A stretch of DNA of 64,000 nucleotides from CAYVTD01 sp964454445 (GTDB lineage: Bacteria > Bacteroidota > Ignavibacteria > Kapaibacteriales > UBA2268), in the NCBI GenBank assembly GCA_964454445.1, contig CAYVTD010000010.1, forward strand, positions 1-64,000, read 5' to 3'. A program made the position numbers and the translations under genes. Positions 1 to 8,690 of the stretch are shown one piece after another (within the stretch, counting starts at the first letter, position 1; the number at the start of each line of letters is the position of its first letter). The notes beneath the pieces were generated by a model. That model had not been told where the DNA came from, did no database searches, and saw only the letters and a program-made list of their open reading frames with translations.

Positions 1-44
1 TATTCTGGCTGCTTTGGCATATTAACTGTTACAGATGTTGACAT
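1..44 (-). CDS. N-terminal start of next operon gene (partial, possibly TonB-like)
   Basis: Only the first 14 codons are inside the window, reading MSTSVTVNMPKQPE on the minus strand. The ATG (44-42) lies one base after the TAA stop of the upstream exbD, and the sequence GGAGGT that encodes the last codons of exbD forms its ribosome binding site, so translation is probably coupled. In exbB-exbD-exbD operons of Bacteroidota the next gene is often a TonB-type energy transducer. That identity is inferred from position only; the visible residues do not show it. Confidence 0.6.
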   Translation of the reverse strand, partial: MSTSVTVNMPKQPE

Positions 45-45
45 T

Positions 46-651
46 TTATTTACCTCCTAGACTTGCTTGGTATTCATCAGAACTTTTTTTAATGTCGTCT
101 TCTGTCAAGTCAGCAATCGTAAACCGGCGTTCTCTTTTTTGGTACATTGGTTGATTGGTTGCCGGGTCGATAATCTTAAGTAATTCTTCCGTTATTTCTG
201 TTTCGGCGAGGTTTAGCTCGTCGAGAACGCTAACTACTGTGTTGAAATCCGCTTCCTCGCTTATTTTTAGCACCACGATAAGTCTGTTGCGAAGATTTTT
301 TATAAGGTTTTGCCTAACGGACAATGCTTTGATGTCTTTCAGGGCGATCGGCTCTGGATCGTCGAGACCCATATTTTGAAAAATCTTGTTATCGTGGCGG
401 ATGTAGATGGATAAAAGCCGCGAAGCCTCTACCTCGACATCTGCATTTATCTCGGGCGGTATGGTCATTTCCATTACCTGTGGAGCTGCCATAGTTGTTG
501 TAAACATAAAGAAAGTAAGCAACAAGAATGTAATGTCCACAAGCGGAGTCATATCGAGACGAAACCCGATTCTTTTTCTTTTTTTGCGGTTCCCGGTACC
601 TCCTCTTTTCGAGCGTTCGGGAAGTTGCAATCCTCCGCCTCCACCAGCCAT
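46..651 (-). CDS. exbD: ExbD/TolR-type biopolymer transport protein
   Basis: A 201-residue inner-membrane protein of the ExbD/TolR family, which couples the proton motive force, with ExbB, to TonB or Tol work at the outer membrane. A basic cytoplasmic N terminus (KKRKR) is followed by one transmembrane helix starting at about residue 33 with the family signature DMTPLVDITFLLLTFFM; the aspartate in VDIT is the proton-carrying residue known in this family. The rest is a periplasmic domain. It is the second exbD of the operon, after the copy at 728-1246, and its stop is coupled to the following gene. The Gly-rich N terminus (MAGGGGG) is a low-complexity oddity. Confidence 0.93.
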   Translation of the reverse strand: MAGGGGGLQLPERSKRGGTGNRKKRKRIGFRLDMTPLVDITFLLLTFFMFTTTMAAPQVMEMTIPPEINADVEVEASRLLSIYIRHDNKIFQNMGLDDPEPIALKDIKALSVRQNLIKNLRNRLIVVLKISEEADFNTVVSVLDELNLAETEITEELLKIIDPATNQPMYQKRERRFTIADLTEDDIKKSSDEYQASLGGK

Positions 652-727
652 AATATTTCTCCTTTTTTTAATTCAAATTATAAAAATCAATGAACTTAAT
701 TAATAGACACTTGGAATGCTCAAAAAG

Positions 728-1246
728 TTACAATCCACCGCCTTTTTTCATAGTAACGTAGTTAAAGACAGTGGCTCTATTTTTTCTCAATGCTTCCATA
801 GCATCTTTTATCCATTTGAAGCGTAATCGTTTATCTGCGTCTATTGCAAATCGGGTCTGTGGGTTTACAAGCATATTTTGCTTGATAAGCTGCTCGAGAA
901 TTGAATAATCGACCTTGAGTAAATGCTTATCGTACATTTCCGGTGGAATAGATTCGACCGCCGACCAGACCTGTTCGCGGTCAGTTTCGTTGGAAATCGA
1001 ATAATAATAGGAAGTATCGGCAGTAACCGAGTCGATGCCTATCCTGATAACAGCAAGGTTTGTTTCAGGTACTTTAGATGTGTCGGCAGATGATTCCGGT
1101 CTTTTTATGGTGAATTTCTGCTCGCTTTCCGCTTGTGATTTAAATTTTGCAGTGAACATAAAAAATGTCAACAGCAAAAAAGTAATGTCCACTAGCGGGG
1201 TCATATCTATGTGGGTTCCTAATCTTTTCTTTTTTACTTTGGGCAC
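728..1246 (-). CDS. exbD: ExbD/TolR-type biopolymer transport protein
   Basis: A 172-residue ExbD-family protein with the same layout as its neighbour: a short basic N terminus (MPKVKKKRLG), a single membrane helix from about residue 14 carrying MTPLVDITFLLLTFFMF, then a periplasmic domain. It starts 21 bases after the stop of exbB and is 76 bases from the second exbD. Two divergent exbD copies behind one exbB are common in Bacteroidota and may form a heteromeric motor or alternative motors. Only the membrane segments of the two copies are nearly identical; the periplasmic parts differ, which suggests different partners. Confidence 0.93.
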   Translation of the reverse strand: MPKVKKKRLGTHIDMTPLVDITFLLLTFFMFTAKFKSQAESEQKFTIKRPESSADTSKVPETNLAVIRIGIDSVTADTSYYYSISNETDREQVWSAVESIPPEMYDKHLLKVDYSILEQLIKQNMLVNPQTRFAIDADKRLRFKWIKDAMEALRKNRATVFNYVTMKKGGGL

Positions 1247-1267
1247 AACCGGCTCCTTCTGTTTAAT

Positions 1268-2047
1268 TTACTTTTTAACGCGAATTGTAAGAATCTGGGT
1301 AATGTTCAAAATAGCCTCGTCAATCATATAGACAAAGCCATCGACCTTCGTTGTAAAGAAGTTAAATGCAAGAATAGAGAGAATGGCGCCAATCAAACCG
1401 CCTGCTGTGTTGTAAAGTGCTTCGGAGATACCGATGGACAACTGTATGGCAGAAACTGTGCCGCTAACAGCAAGAGCCTGGAATGCCCTGATCATACCGA
1501 TAGTCGTTCCAAGAAGACCGACAAGCACCGATACCGAAGAGATTGTCGAAAGTATGACAAGATTTTTCTCCAGAAGTGGGGTCTCGAGGTTTACAGCTTC
1601 ATCGATGGAGCGTTGCACCTCGGAGATTTTTTTGTCAGGACCAAATTCAGTATCCGACTCTACTTCCTTGAAACGTTCTATGGCTGCACGAAGCACATTA
1701 GCAACGCTACCGCGTTGATTGTCACATTCGGTTATGGCGGTATCGATATCGCCTTTGACAAGGTTGTCTTGCACACCTTTAATAAACATTGCCACGTTGC
1801 CTTTGCCACGAGCTTTATTTATTGAGAAAAAGCGTTCGAATGAAAATGTAATAGCTATAATGATTAAGGCTAACAACAAGCCTACAAGTGGACCACCAGT
1901 ATAGATGGTTGCCAATACATAGCCCGGTTTGGGCTGGTGCAAATCGCCGCCTATGAAGCCGTTGGGATTGCCCATTATAAAGAAATATACAAAATACGCT
2001 ATGGCAAGCGCCAGAACTATTACCACAACATTAAATAAGTTTTTCAT
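1268..2047 (-). CDS. exbB: MotA/TolQ/ExbB family proton channel
   Basis: A 259-residue integral membrane protein of the MotA/TolQ/ExbB family. Membrane segments are visible near residues 5-27, 50-70, 160-185 and 205-230. The conserved stretch NLVILSTISSVSVLVGLLGT followed by the Thr/Gly-rich TIGMIRAF is typical of the third helix of ExbB, and the last conserved helix (NTAGGLIGAILSILAFN) matches the family C terminus. It forms the channel for the two ExbD proteins encoded just downstream and is the first gene of that operon. Assigned by family motifs; which TonB or Tol partner it serves is not decided by sequence. Confidence 0.9.
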   Translation of the reverse strand: MKNLFNVVVIVLALAIAYFVYFFIMGNPNGFIGGDLHQPKPGYVLATIYTGGPLVGLLLALIIIAITFSFERFFSINKARGKGNVAMFIKGVQDNLVKGDIDTAITECDNQRGSVANVLRAAIERFKEVESDTEFGPDKKISEVQRSIDEAVNLETPLLEKNLVILSTISSVSVLVGLLGTTIGMIRAFQALAVSGTVSAIQLSIGISEALYNTAGGLIGAILSILAFNFFTTKVDGFVYMIDEAILNITQILTIRVKK

Positions 2048-2070
2048 GATACCTCTCTGATGATAATTTG

Positions 2071-2415
2071 TTAATTAGAAATAGATTTAATTGCTTCCTC
2101 GCGAGTATTATATATCTGGAAAACCAGGGTTAACTTTGTAATTACAAACAAATTCTCGATTGATTTGCCAAGATTGCATAGTGCTATAATGCCCTCATTT
2201 TTTGCAAAATGGGCGTGTGCTGACATTAGGACACCTAATGCAGTTGAGTTCAAATAGCTAACTTTTTCCATATCAATAATCAGGTTTTTTTTATCTTGTT
2301 CAACGATTGTTTTCAATATACTTCTCAGTTCGTCGGTCTCTTCACCGCCTATGAACTGACCTTTCAGCGCAACAATAGTGCCACCGATCTGTTCTTCGAT
2401 TTTCACTTGAGACAT
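2071..2415 (-). CDS. STAS-domain anti-sigma factor antagonist
   Basis: A small cytoplasmic STAS-domain protein of the SpoIIAA/RsbV type. I chose the ATG at 2415 (protein begins MSQVKIEEQIGG), because GAAGGTGAAATT precedes it as a ribosome site; an upstream in-frame start at 2460 would only add a poorly coded 15-residue leader. The STAS core is visible as a beta strand (TIVALKGQFIGG), the strand NLIIDMEKV and the loop YLNSTALGVL, which corresponds to the family motif around the phosphorylatable serine. Such proteins bind anti-sigma kinases, or act in motility and biofilm partner-switching. No kinase partner is encoded nearby, so its target is unknown. It sits upstream of exbB on the same strand, 23 bases away. 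Confidence 0.85.
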   Translation of the reverse strand: MSQVKIEEQIGGTIVALKGQFIGGEETDELRSILKTIVEQDKKNLIIDMEKVSYLNSTALGVLMSAHAHFAKNEGIIALCNLGKSIENLFVITKLTLVFQIYNTREEAIKSISN

Positions 2416-2609
2416 AATTTCACCTTCATGAAAATATAAAAAAAGTTCTTTACTACTCAATCAAACTCAAAATTAATAATTTTATTACAAATATTTATAA
2501 ATTATTTTGAAAATTGTAAAATTGTTTTTTTTAGCTCATCAAATTCAGTTTTTTTGGTTAAAATCATTCCTTAAATTTACAAGAGTGGAACATAAGAGTT
2601 CTTTCATAA

Positions 2610-3464
2610 CTACGTTGGTTTTCTTTTTCCAATTATAAATCGTTCAATCATTGAAAAATCCTTGATAGACATTAGTGTAAACTCCATCGAAAATAAATCG
2701 ACAACATGTTTTTTTTGTCCTGCTCCTATTTCAAGGACAAACATTCCATTGGGTAATAAAATATCTTTGAAAATATCAGCAAAGCGATGATAGAAAGTAA
2801 GTCCGTCTTTTTCGTCTGTTAATGCGTATCGTGGCTCGTAATAACGAACATCTGGTTCGAGGACAAGATATTCTGATTGAGGAACATAAGGAGGGTTCGA
2901 TATGATTAATTCATATTTATTTTTTGGTTTTTCTTTTAGAACATCGATTTTTTCGAAATATACGTTATCTACATTATTGTATTTAGCGTTTTCTTTAGCT
3001 TTTTCGATAGCTTTTTCTGAAATATCTATGGCTAAAAAATTCGAGTAAGGAAATTTTTTTGCCAGAGATATGGCAATACAACCAGACCCCGACCCAATGT
3101 CGAGTATTGATTTGAAATTGTTATTTTCTATGATTTTCGCTGCTTCTGCTGCAAGAAATTCTGTTTCTGGTCGAGGTATCAACACAGACTGATCGAGAGC
3201 AATGCTTGCTCCAAAGAAGTCAGTTTTTCCAAAGATATACTGAAGTGGTTCTCTGTTTGTACGTCTTTTTATCGATTGGCGAAGGAGGTTTAATTCATCA
3301 TCGTTCAATGGTTTGTCGTAATGGGTATAGATTTCGATTCTATTAATTTTCAAAGTGTGGCACAATAGCAATTCGATGTTCAAACGGGGGGATTCGATAC
3401 CCTTGACTTTGAAATAGTTTTCGCCCCAATGAATAATATCAATAATTGACCAAGTTTTTTGCAT
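2610..3464 (-). CDS. prmC: Peptide chain release factor N5-glutamine methyltransferase
   Basis: A 284-residue PrmC/HemK, which methylates the glutamine of the GGQ motif in release factors RF1 and RF2 using S-adenosylmethionine. An N-terminal helical domain (1-85) includes the family segment RREPLQYIFGKTDF. The methyltransferase fold follows with SAM motif I LDIGSGSGCIAISLA (near 120-135) and the catalytic NPPY tetrapeptide in ISNPPYVPQSEY (near 190). Length is normal. It follows pyrB by only 7 bases, so the two are probably one transcript, an unusual but not informative pairing. Confidence 0.95.
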   Translation of the reverse strand: MQKTWSIIDIIHWGENYFKVKGIESPRLNIELLLCHTLKINRIEIYTHYDKPLNDDELNLLRQSIKRRTNREPLQYIFGKTDFFGASIALDQSVLIPRPETEFLAAEAAKIIENNNFKSILDIGSGSGCIAISLAKKFPYSNFLAIDISEKAIEKAKENAKYNNVDNVYFEKIDVLKEKPKNKYELIISNPPYVPQSEYLVLEPDVRYYEPRYALTDEKDGLTFYHRFADIFKDILLPNGMFVLEIGAGQKKHVVDLFSMEFTLMSIKDFSMIERFIIGKRKPT

Positions 3465-3471
3465 AGAAAAA

Positions 3472-4407
3472 TCATTTGCTAACGTGTCCAGCGAGCAAGC
3501 TTAAAAGAGCCATTCTAATAAAGACGCCGTGTGTAACCTGAGTTTGAATAAGTACATTTGGATAAGAGCTAATGCGGTAATCGAGTTCGATGCCATAATT
3601 AACAGGTCCAGGGTGCAACAAAATTAGTTCTGGCTTGCTTTCGAAAAGCTCTTTGCTAATGCCATAGTACTTTGAATACTCCCTCATTGTAGGCAGCAAT
3701 CCCGACTCCATTCGTTCTCTTTGCAGACGGAGCAAGATAAGGGCGTCTGAAAGAGCAATGACTTCCTCCAAATTGTCGATGATTTCAATATCCCACATAT
3801 CAGTATATTGAGGAAGTAATGTGCCTGGTGCGTGTAAATAGACTTTTACCCCGAGTTTGGTGAGCAAATGGATATTGGAACGTGCCACGCGGCTATGGAA
3901 AATATCGCCGATAATCGAAACCTTAAGCCCTTCGATTGTACCGAAGTGCCTGTAAAGAGTAAAGGCATCGAGTAATGCTTGAGTTGGGTGTTCGTGTTTG
4001 CCATCACCGGCATTAATGACTAGCCCTTTTGTATTTGATTGCAAAAAGACAGGCACACCCGAGCAGGCGTGGCGAACGATATAGATTTGCACGCCCATAG
4101 ATTCGATGGTTCTGAGGGTATCAATCAACGATTCTCCTTTGGTTACACTGCTCGAAGACGATTGAAACGACAAAGTGTCGGCTGAGAGTCGCTTTGCTGC
4201 AAGCTCGAAGGACAGTTTTGTTCTCGTAGAAGCCTCGAAAAATACTAGCGCAACAGTAACTCCCTTCAAATAGTCATACTTCAAGCCATTTCGGTAGTTA
4301 TCGATAAAGAATTGGGCTCTGGAAAAAATGAGATATACGTCTTCAATAGACAGGTTAGCTATTTCAAGAAGATAGGATTTGCTTAGCTTTTCGTTTTCTA
4401 ATTTCAT
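3472..4407 (-). CDS. pyrB: Aspartate carbamoyltransferase catalytic subunit
   Basis: A 311-residue catalytic subunit of aspartate transcarbamylase, forming N-carbamoyl-aspartate in de novo pyrimidine synthesis. The carbamoyl-phosphate site FEASTRTKLSFE (about 53-64), the HPTQALLDA segment and the C-terminal LLHPGPVNYGIE are all intact. No regulatory pyrI lies next to it; other pyrimidine genes in the window (pyrH, pyrE) are at separate loci. It is the first gene of a pair with prmC and begins just after the HU terminator. Confidence 0.96.
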   Translation of the reverse strand: MKLENEKLSKSYLLEIANLSIEDVYLIFSRAQFFIDNYRNGLKYDYLKGVTVALVFFEASTRTKLSFELAAKRLSADTLSFQSSSSSVTKGESLIDTLRTIESMGVQIYIVRHACSGVPVFLQSNTKGLVINAGDGKHEHPTQALLDAFTLYRHFGTIEGLKVSIIGDIFHSRVARSNIHLLTKLGVKVYLHAPGTLLPQYTDMWDIEIIDNLEEVIALSDALILLRLQRERMESGLLPTMREYSKYYGISKELFESKPELILLHPGPVNYGIELDYRISSYPNVLIQTQVTHGVFIRMALLSLLAGHVSK

Positions 4408-4446
4408 AGAATAAAAAATATATTAAAAAAATTTTACAAAGATAAT

Positions 4447-4471
4447 AAAAAAGCCGTTTTTAAGAACGGCT
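4447..4471 (-). terminator. Rho-independent terminator of the HU gene
   Basis: Read on the minus strand, AGCCGTT (4471-4465) pairs with AACGGCT (4458-4452) around a 6-base loop, followed by a run of T (4452-4447). It lies 25 bases beyond the HU stop codon and separates HU from pyrB. Confidence 0.85.
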
Positions 4472-4495
4472 CTTTCATAGAAATTAGGAAAAAAA

Positions 4496-4816
4496 TTATT
4501 TTTTCTTCTTTTTCTTTGTTGTTTTGGTCTTTTTGGGTTTATCGACCATTTCCTTCAGCGCTTTGCCGGGCTTAAATTTAGCAACAGTTTTTGCTGCTAT
4601 TTTCATAGGTTCACCCGATTGGGGATTTCTGCCCATGCGTTCGTTTCTGTTGGAGATGGAAAATGTACCGAAACCAATAAGTTGCACAGATTTACCTTCG
4701 GCAAGCGCACCACTGATTGAACTGAATACGCTTTTGATTGCCTTTTCGGTATCAACTTTAGTCAGGCCGGTTTCGAGTGCAACGGCATTTACTAAGTCAG
4801 CTTTGTTCATACCCAT
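4496..4816 (-). CDS. hup: HU family DNA-binding protein with lysine-rich tail
   Basis: Histone-like HU/IHF protein that bends and compacts DNA. The chosen ATG at 4816 (MGMNKADLVNAVALETG) has GGGAG six bases upstream; an earlier in-frame codon adds residues unlike the family. The 106-residue product has the HU core, with FGTFSI at the start of the arm, the RNERMGRNPQSGEPMKI arm, and KFKPGKALKE near the end. An extra tail of about 15 residues, nearly all Lys and Thr (KPKKTKTTKKKKKK), extends it beyond the usual 90 residues and resembles histone-H1-like tails. It is monocistronic, with its own terminator. Confidence 0.92.
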   Translation of the reverse strand: MGMNKADLVNAVALETGLTKVDTEKAIKSVFSSISGALAEGKSVQLIGFGTFSISNRNERMGRNPQSGEPMKIAAKTVAKFKPGKALKEMVDKPKKTKTTKKKKKK

Positions 4817-5060
4817 AAGCAACTCCCATATTTTATAAAAGATACATTCTATAACTACTAAGTTATGAGATTTTATCAAAGTTTGCAAGTTTTTTTTTGC
4901 GAAAATGCAATTTATTTGTAGTTTTTTTCACTTTTTTTTCACTTTTTTTAAAAATGAATGAAGATTATTAAAATAAATTCATAAATAAAGACAAATCTTT
5001 GTATAAATTCATTTTTTTCTCATAAGCCATTTATTTTTGCACTTTTTTATGAATTTCAAA

Positions 5061-5555
5061 TTAATCTATTGAAATATATTCCAGAACAAGCAAAAAAAAC
5101 TTTGAACTTGTTGTGAAAATTTGTAAAATTATAATTGCATATATTGTTATGATAATTGCTCTTCCGTTTATTCTATCAAACCAATCCTTGCCAGAGAGCT
5201 TGGAAACCGGAAAAATATTATATTGATACAGAAGTAAATATATAAAAAAGCAAGTAAGATACCATATAAAAGAATCTATGATAAACACGTATGATAGGCA
5301 TAAGAAGAGTCCAGGCAAAAAAGCCAATAATGAAAATTGTATCCCTTGGTTTTTCCTATCTTTAAATAAAAGAAAGTATATAAGGAAGCTAATAAGCCCA
5401 AGGGTAATCATCACTATGCTTCGCAATTCTTGAGGCAAAAAATATGATAATAGTAAAACAGACGATATTAGCACGGATTTCCAAGCGGGCAGAGGCGATA
5501 TGAAGATTTGGGCGTACTCGACAATCTCGTTTTTAGTTGTTCTTTTTTCCTGCAT
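5061..5555 (-). CDS. Small integral membrane protein next to pgsA
   Basis: A 164-residue protein I do not recognise. It is almost wholly hydrophobic, with about five predicted helices (residues 22-40, 47-64, 75-93, 97-112 and 133-155) separated by short charged loops such as FKDRKNQG and KLSGKDWFDRINGR. Its start overlaps the last 23 bases of pgsA, so the two are translationally coupled. The context suggests a membrane or lipid role, but nothing catalytic is visible. Confidence 0.75.
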   Translation of the reverse strand: MQEKRTTKNEIVEYAQIFISPLPAWKSVLISSVLLLSYFLPQELRSIVMITLGLISFLIYFLLFKDRKNQGIQFSLLAFLPGLFLCLSYVFIIDSFIWYLTCFFIYLLLYQYNIFPVSKLSGKDWFDRINGRAIIITIYAIIILQIFTTSSKFFLLVLEYISID

Positions 5556-6153
5556 CGAAAAATATCAAGGAAATTGTTTTGTTATTTAAGATTATATACT
5601 CTACGAGAGTCCATATAGTAATAATAGTTATTAAAAACATAACAAAAGTTGTGGCATTAGTTCCAGCTATTCTAAAAAAGATAATATTATTGAAAAAGCC
5701 GCTTTTAAACACAGATTCAAGTAAAAGCAAACTGAATACAATCATTTGGAAAGTCATTTGGATGAAAGTTTTCACTTGGGCAGAATAAAGGGTTTTTACA
5801 TGCAACCCCCTAGACTCGGCGCCGATACGGAGAGCAGTTATGGCAAGATCTCTTATGATAACAACAATAATCATCCACAAAGGTATCATTTCGAGAGTAT
5901 ACATTGTAAAGAAAGCCGCAGTGGTGAGAATCTTGTCAGCGAGAGGATCTAAAAATTTGCCAAGCGAGGATTCAGCTCCATATTTCCTCGCAAGCCAGCC
6001 ATCGATGTAATCGGTGCTTGCCCCTATAAAATACAGAATACAACCGTTGATAATCATTGTTTTGTCTTCGGATATAATCATTAAAAAGAAAACAGGGGCA
6101 ATGGCAATTCTGGATATACTCAGCCAATTGGGCAAATTCATTCGCATTTTCAT
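5533..6153 (-). CDS. pgsA: CDP-diacylglycerol-glycerol-3-phosphate 3-phosphatidyltransferase
   Basis: A 206-residue CDP-alcohol phosphotransferase that makes phosphatidylglycerol phosphate, the committed step to acidic phospholipids. The family signature DG-x2-AR-x8-G-x3-D-x3-D is complete: DGWLAR, then G eight residues on, then DPLAD. There are about six membrane helices. The N terminus NLPNWLSISRIAIAPV is typical of PgsA rather than of phosphatidylserine synthase. Closely spaced Met codons (MKMRMN) leave the exact start uncertain by a few residues. The gene is coupled to the membrane protein at 5061-5555. Confidence 0.9.
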   Translation of the reverse strand: MKMRMNLPNWLSISRIAIAPVFFLMIISEDKTMIINGCILYFIGASTDYIDGWLARKYGAESSLGKFLDPLADKILTTAAFFTMYTLEMIPLWMIIVVIIRDLAITALRIGAESRGLHVKTLYSAQVKTFIQMTFQMIVFSLLLLESVFKSGFFNNIIFFRIAGTNATTFVMFLITIITIWTLVEYIILNNKTISLIFFDAGKKNN

Positions 6154-6221
6154 TAATTATCGAAGTTAAAAAAGCAAATCTAAGAAATACTAAAAAAATA
6201 TTATAATTTATTTTTTCGCAG

Positions 6222-6359
6222 ATGAAACCTAAACTGCTTTTTTACGAACAATTAACTATAAATACAATTCATATCTTTTCAAAATATAACGATTATCATA
6301 TTGATAAGATACCTTATCCAGAAGAATACAATGTAATAATTCCGATGGAAAGGAAATAA
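6222..6359 (+). CDS. Possible small protein, 45 residues
   Basis: An uninterrupted frame from ATG 6222 to TAA 6359 encodes 45 residues beginning MKPKLLFYEQL and ending IIPMERK. The amino-acid mix looks protein-like, but there is no evident ribosome site and the frame sits in a 300-base gap upstream of rplM. It may be a real small gene, a remnant, or chance. Confidence 0.25.
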   Translation: MKPKLLFYEQLTINTIHIFSKYNDYHIDKIPYPEEYNVIIPMERK

Positions 6360-6382
6360 TATAAGAAAAAATTAAAAATAAA

Positions 6383-6414
6383 TTTGTCTAAAATAATATT
6401 TTTCCCTAAATTTG
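6383..6414 (+). promoter_or_regulatory. Bacteroidota-type promoter for rplM-rpsI
   Basis: TTTG at 6383-6386, then 20 bases, then TAAATTTG at 6407-6414. This matches the known Bacteroidota primary-sigma consensus (TTTG or TTG at -33, TAnnTTTG at -7). It stands 42 bases before the GTG start of rplM, with an AGGAG ribosome site at 6445-6449. Confidence 0.7.
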
Positions 6415-6455
6415 TACTCTTTTGTTTTAAAGAATTTATAAATTAGGAGTTATCT

Positions 6456-6899
6456 GTGAAAACGTCAGCAGAAATAACGCAATCGTTACGGAAAGAAGAT
6501 GCCCAGCACGACTGGTGGGTAATAGATGCAGAGAGCCAAACACTTGGACGCCTTGCCACAAAAGCAGCCACACTTATTAGAGGCAAGCATAAACCAAGCT
6601 TTACTCCGCATGTGGACTGCGGTGATTTCGTTGTGATAATTAATGCAAGCAAGGTGCAAATAAGCAGCAAGCGTCAGGGATTGAAAGAATACTTCAGCCA
6701 TTCGGGCTATCTTGGCAAGGGTAAGGTTAGAGGATTTGTATCAATGGTTGAAAAGAATCCCCAGTTTGTTATACACCACGCTGTCAAAGGTATGTTGCCA
6801 AAGAATAAGCTCGGCAATAAACTTGCAACCAAGCTAAAAGTTTATCCCGGTGCAGAGCATCCCCATGCCGCTCAGCAACCAAAAGCGTTAGATTTTTAG
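6456..6899 (+). CDS. rplM: 50S ribosomal protein L13 (uL13)
   Basis: A 147-residue ribosomal protein uL13. It starts with GTG, seven bases after AGGAG. Recognisable family segments are WWVIDAESQTLGRLAT, LIRGKHKPSFTPHVDCGDFVV and KGMLPKNKLG. It heads the conserved rplM-rpsI pair, which here runs on to rpsB-tsf-pyrH on the same strand. Confidence 0.97.
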   Translation: MKTSAEITQSLRKEDAQHDWWVIDAESQTLGRLATKAATLIRGKHKPSFTPHVDCGDFVVIINASKVQISSKRQGLKEYFSHSGYLGKGKVRGFVSMVEKNPQFVIHHAVKGMLPKNKLGNKLATKLKVYPGAEHPHAAQQPKALDF

Positions 6900-6993
6900 A
6901 CATTATGTGTTTTTTGTTAGATGTATATTATTATAAATAATACATTGTTAAATTGAAATATATTGAATACAGATTATAGATTTGGAGAAATTT

Positions 6994-7380
6994 ATGAGTA
7001 TGATTAGAGCCACTGGCAGAAGAAAAACAGCTGTAGCTCAGGTAAGATTAATACCCGGCAAGGGTGAAGTGAAAGTAAACAAGCAGCCTATCGCAGATTA
7101 TTTCCCGGTGGAAACCAACCGCATGACAGCTTTTAGACCGCTCGAGCTTACCGAAACCATAGGGCAGTTCGATATCCAGGTTATTGTGCGCGGAGGTGGT
7201 AAATCAGGGCAAACAGGCGCTATGCAGCTTGCTCTTGCAAGAGCCCTTGTTGCTTTCGACGAGAAATTTCATTCGACGCTTAAAGCAAAGGGACTTTTAA
7301 CAAGAGATCCAAGAATGGTGGAACGTAAAAAATATGGACAGAAAAAAGCCCGCAAGCGCTTCCAGTTCTCCAAACGTTAA
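6994..7380 (+). CDS. rpsI: 30S ribosomal protein S9 (uS9)
   Basis: A 128-residue uS9. I start at ATG 6994 ([15 protein letters not shown]), with TTTGGAG just upstream; a longer frame from a TTG at 6982 would place that ribosome site inside the gene. [15 protein letters not shown], the central [10 protein letters not shown] and the C-terminal tail [12 protein letters not shown], which reaches the P-site tRNA, are all standard. It follows rplM by 94 bases. Confidence 0.96.
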   Translation: MSMIRATGRRKTAVAQVRLIPGKGEVKVNKQPIADYFPVETNRMTAFRPLELTETIGQFDIQVIVRGGGKSGQTGAMQLALARALVAFDEKFHSTLKAKGLLTRDPRMVERKKYGQKKARKRFQFSKR

Positions 7381-7589
7381 GATTTTGAAAATTTTAAAAG
7401 AGTTTTCTTTTTGCAATATAACAAAAAGGAAACTTGATTTTTTTATAAAACATGCTTCCGGATATCCTGTGTGTGGCTCTTTAGTAAGGATTTTATTGAT
7501 AGTTAATACCGAATAAAAACTCTAAAGAAGCTGTGCAGGATAGTAGAAAGAAGCAGAAGTAAAACACAAAAAAAGGAGTTATTATTATT

Positions 7590-8564
7590 ATGGAACACAT
7601 CCTTAAAGTAGAGGATCTTCTCGCCGCAGGCGCCCATTTCGGGCACCTCACCCGCCGTTGGAATCCAAAAATGAATAAGTATATTTTTGGCGAAAGAAAC
7701 GGCATCCACATCATCGACATTAGAAAGACGCAAGTTCTTTTTGACTATGCACTCAAGGCAATATATGAAATTGCAGCAAACAACAAAATCATTCTTTTTG
7801 TTGGCACGAAGCCACAAGCGAAAGAAGTTATCGAAAAGCAAGCAAAAAAATGTAATATGAATTATGTCAGCGAACGCTGGCTCGGCGGTATGCTTACCAA
7901 TTTTACAACTATTCGCAAAAGTATCAAGCGCCTTGCTACAATTGACAAAATGGAAATCGATGGCACTTTCGAGAAAATCACCAAAAAAGAGCGGCTTTTA
8001 TTAAGCCGTGAGCGAGACCGTCTGCGCAAGGTTTTTGGCGGTATCGAAGAAATGACCCGTTTGCCTGGCGCACTTTTCATTGTCGATATTAAAAAAGAAC
8101 ATATTGCTGTGAAAGAAGCCAAAGTGCTCGGTATTCCTGTTTTTGCAATGGTCGATACTAATTGTGATCCAGATACTATCGACTATGTTATCCCCTCAAA
8201 CGATGATTCGGTGAAAGCCATTGACCTTCTTGCCGGAAAAATTGCTGATGCTGTTCTCGAAGGTTATGAAATTGCCCGCCATAAAGTCGCTGAAATTTCT
8301 GCGGATAGAGAACGTCTCAACAAAGAAAGCGAACCTCAACAAGCAGCTGACGACCAATCAAAAGTTCGCAGAAAAATGCGCGAACGCAAACCCAGAAGAG
8401 ATGACAGTAGAGATGATCGCAGGACAACTCAACATGATTTTAATGCTGACAACCGACCGGTGGAAAAGGATATTACTCCTAAACAAAGCGATGACAGCCA
8501 GCAAGTAACTGCAAAAGCAGACCTCAATGTTTCGGAGGGTAAGCCAGAAGGAGAAAATGTATAA
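7590..8564 (+). CDS. rpsB: 30S ribosomal protein S2 (uS2) with charged C-terminal extension
   Basis: A 324-residue uS2. The first 230 residues are the normal protein: [41 protein letters not shown], and [12 protein letters not shown]. About 90 further residues form a disordered, highly charged tail rich in Arg, Asp, Lys and Gln (for example [18 protein letters not shown]). The tail is probably lineage-specific and could contact rRNA or partner proteins. An AAAGGAG site precedes the ATG by 11 bases. The gene leads into tsf. Confidence 0.96.
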   Translation: MEHILKVEDLLAAGAHFGHLTRRWNPKMNKYIFGERNGIHIIDIRKTQVLFDYALKAIYEIAANNKIILFVGTKPQAKEVIEKQAKKCNMNYVSERWLGGMLTNFTTIRKSIKRLATIDKMEIDGTFEKITKKERLLLSRERDRLRKVFGGIEEMTRLPGALFIVDIKKEHIAVKEAKVLGIPVFAMVDTNCDPDTIDYVIPSNDDSVKAIDLLAGKIADAVLEGYEIARHKVAEISADRERLNKESEPQQAADDQSKVRRKMRERKPRRDDSRDDRRTTQHDFNADNRPVEKDITPKQSDDSQQVTAKADLNVSEGKPEGENV

Positions 8565-8690
8565 ACAGCAGATTTTTTTGAAAATGATTAGCTTTATTAT
8601 TAATACAATTCAATAATATTAATACAATTCAATTAATTTTTGACAAAGAATAAAATATTTTATTAAGAATAATAAATTTTAAAAGCGAAA

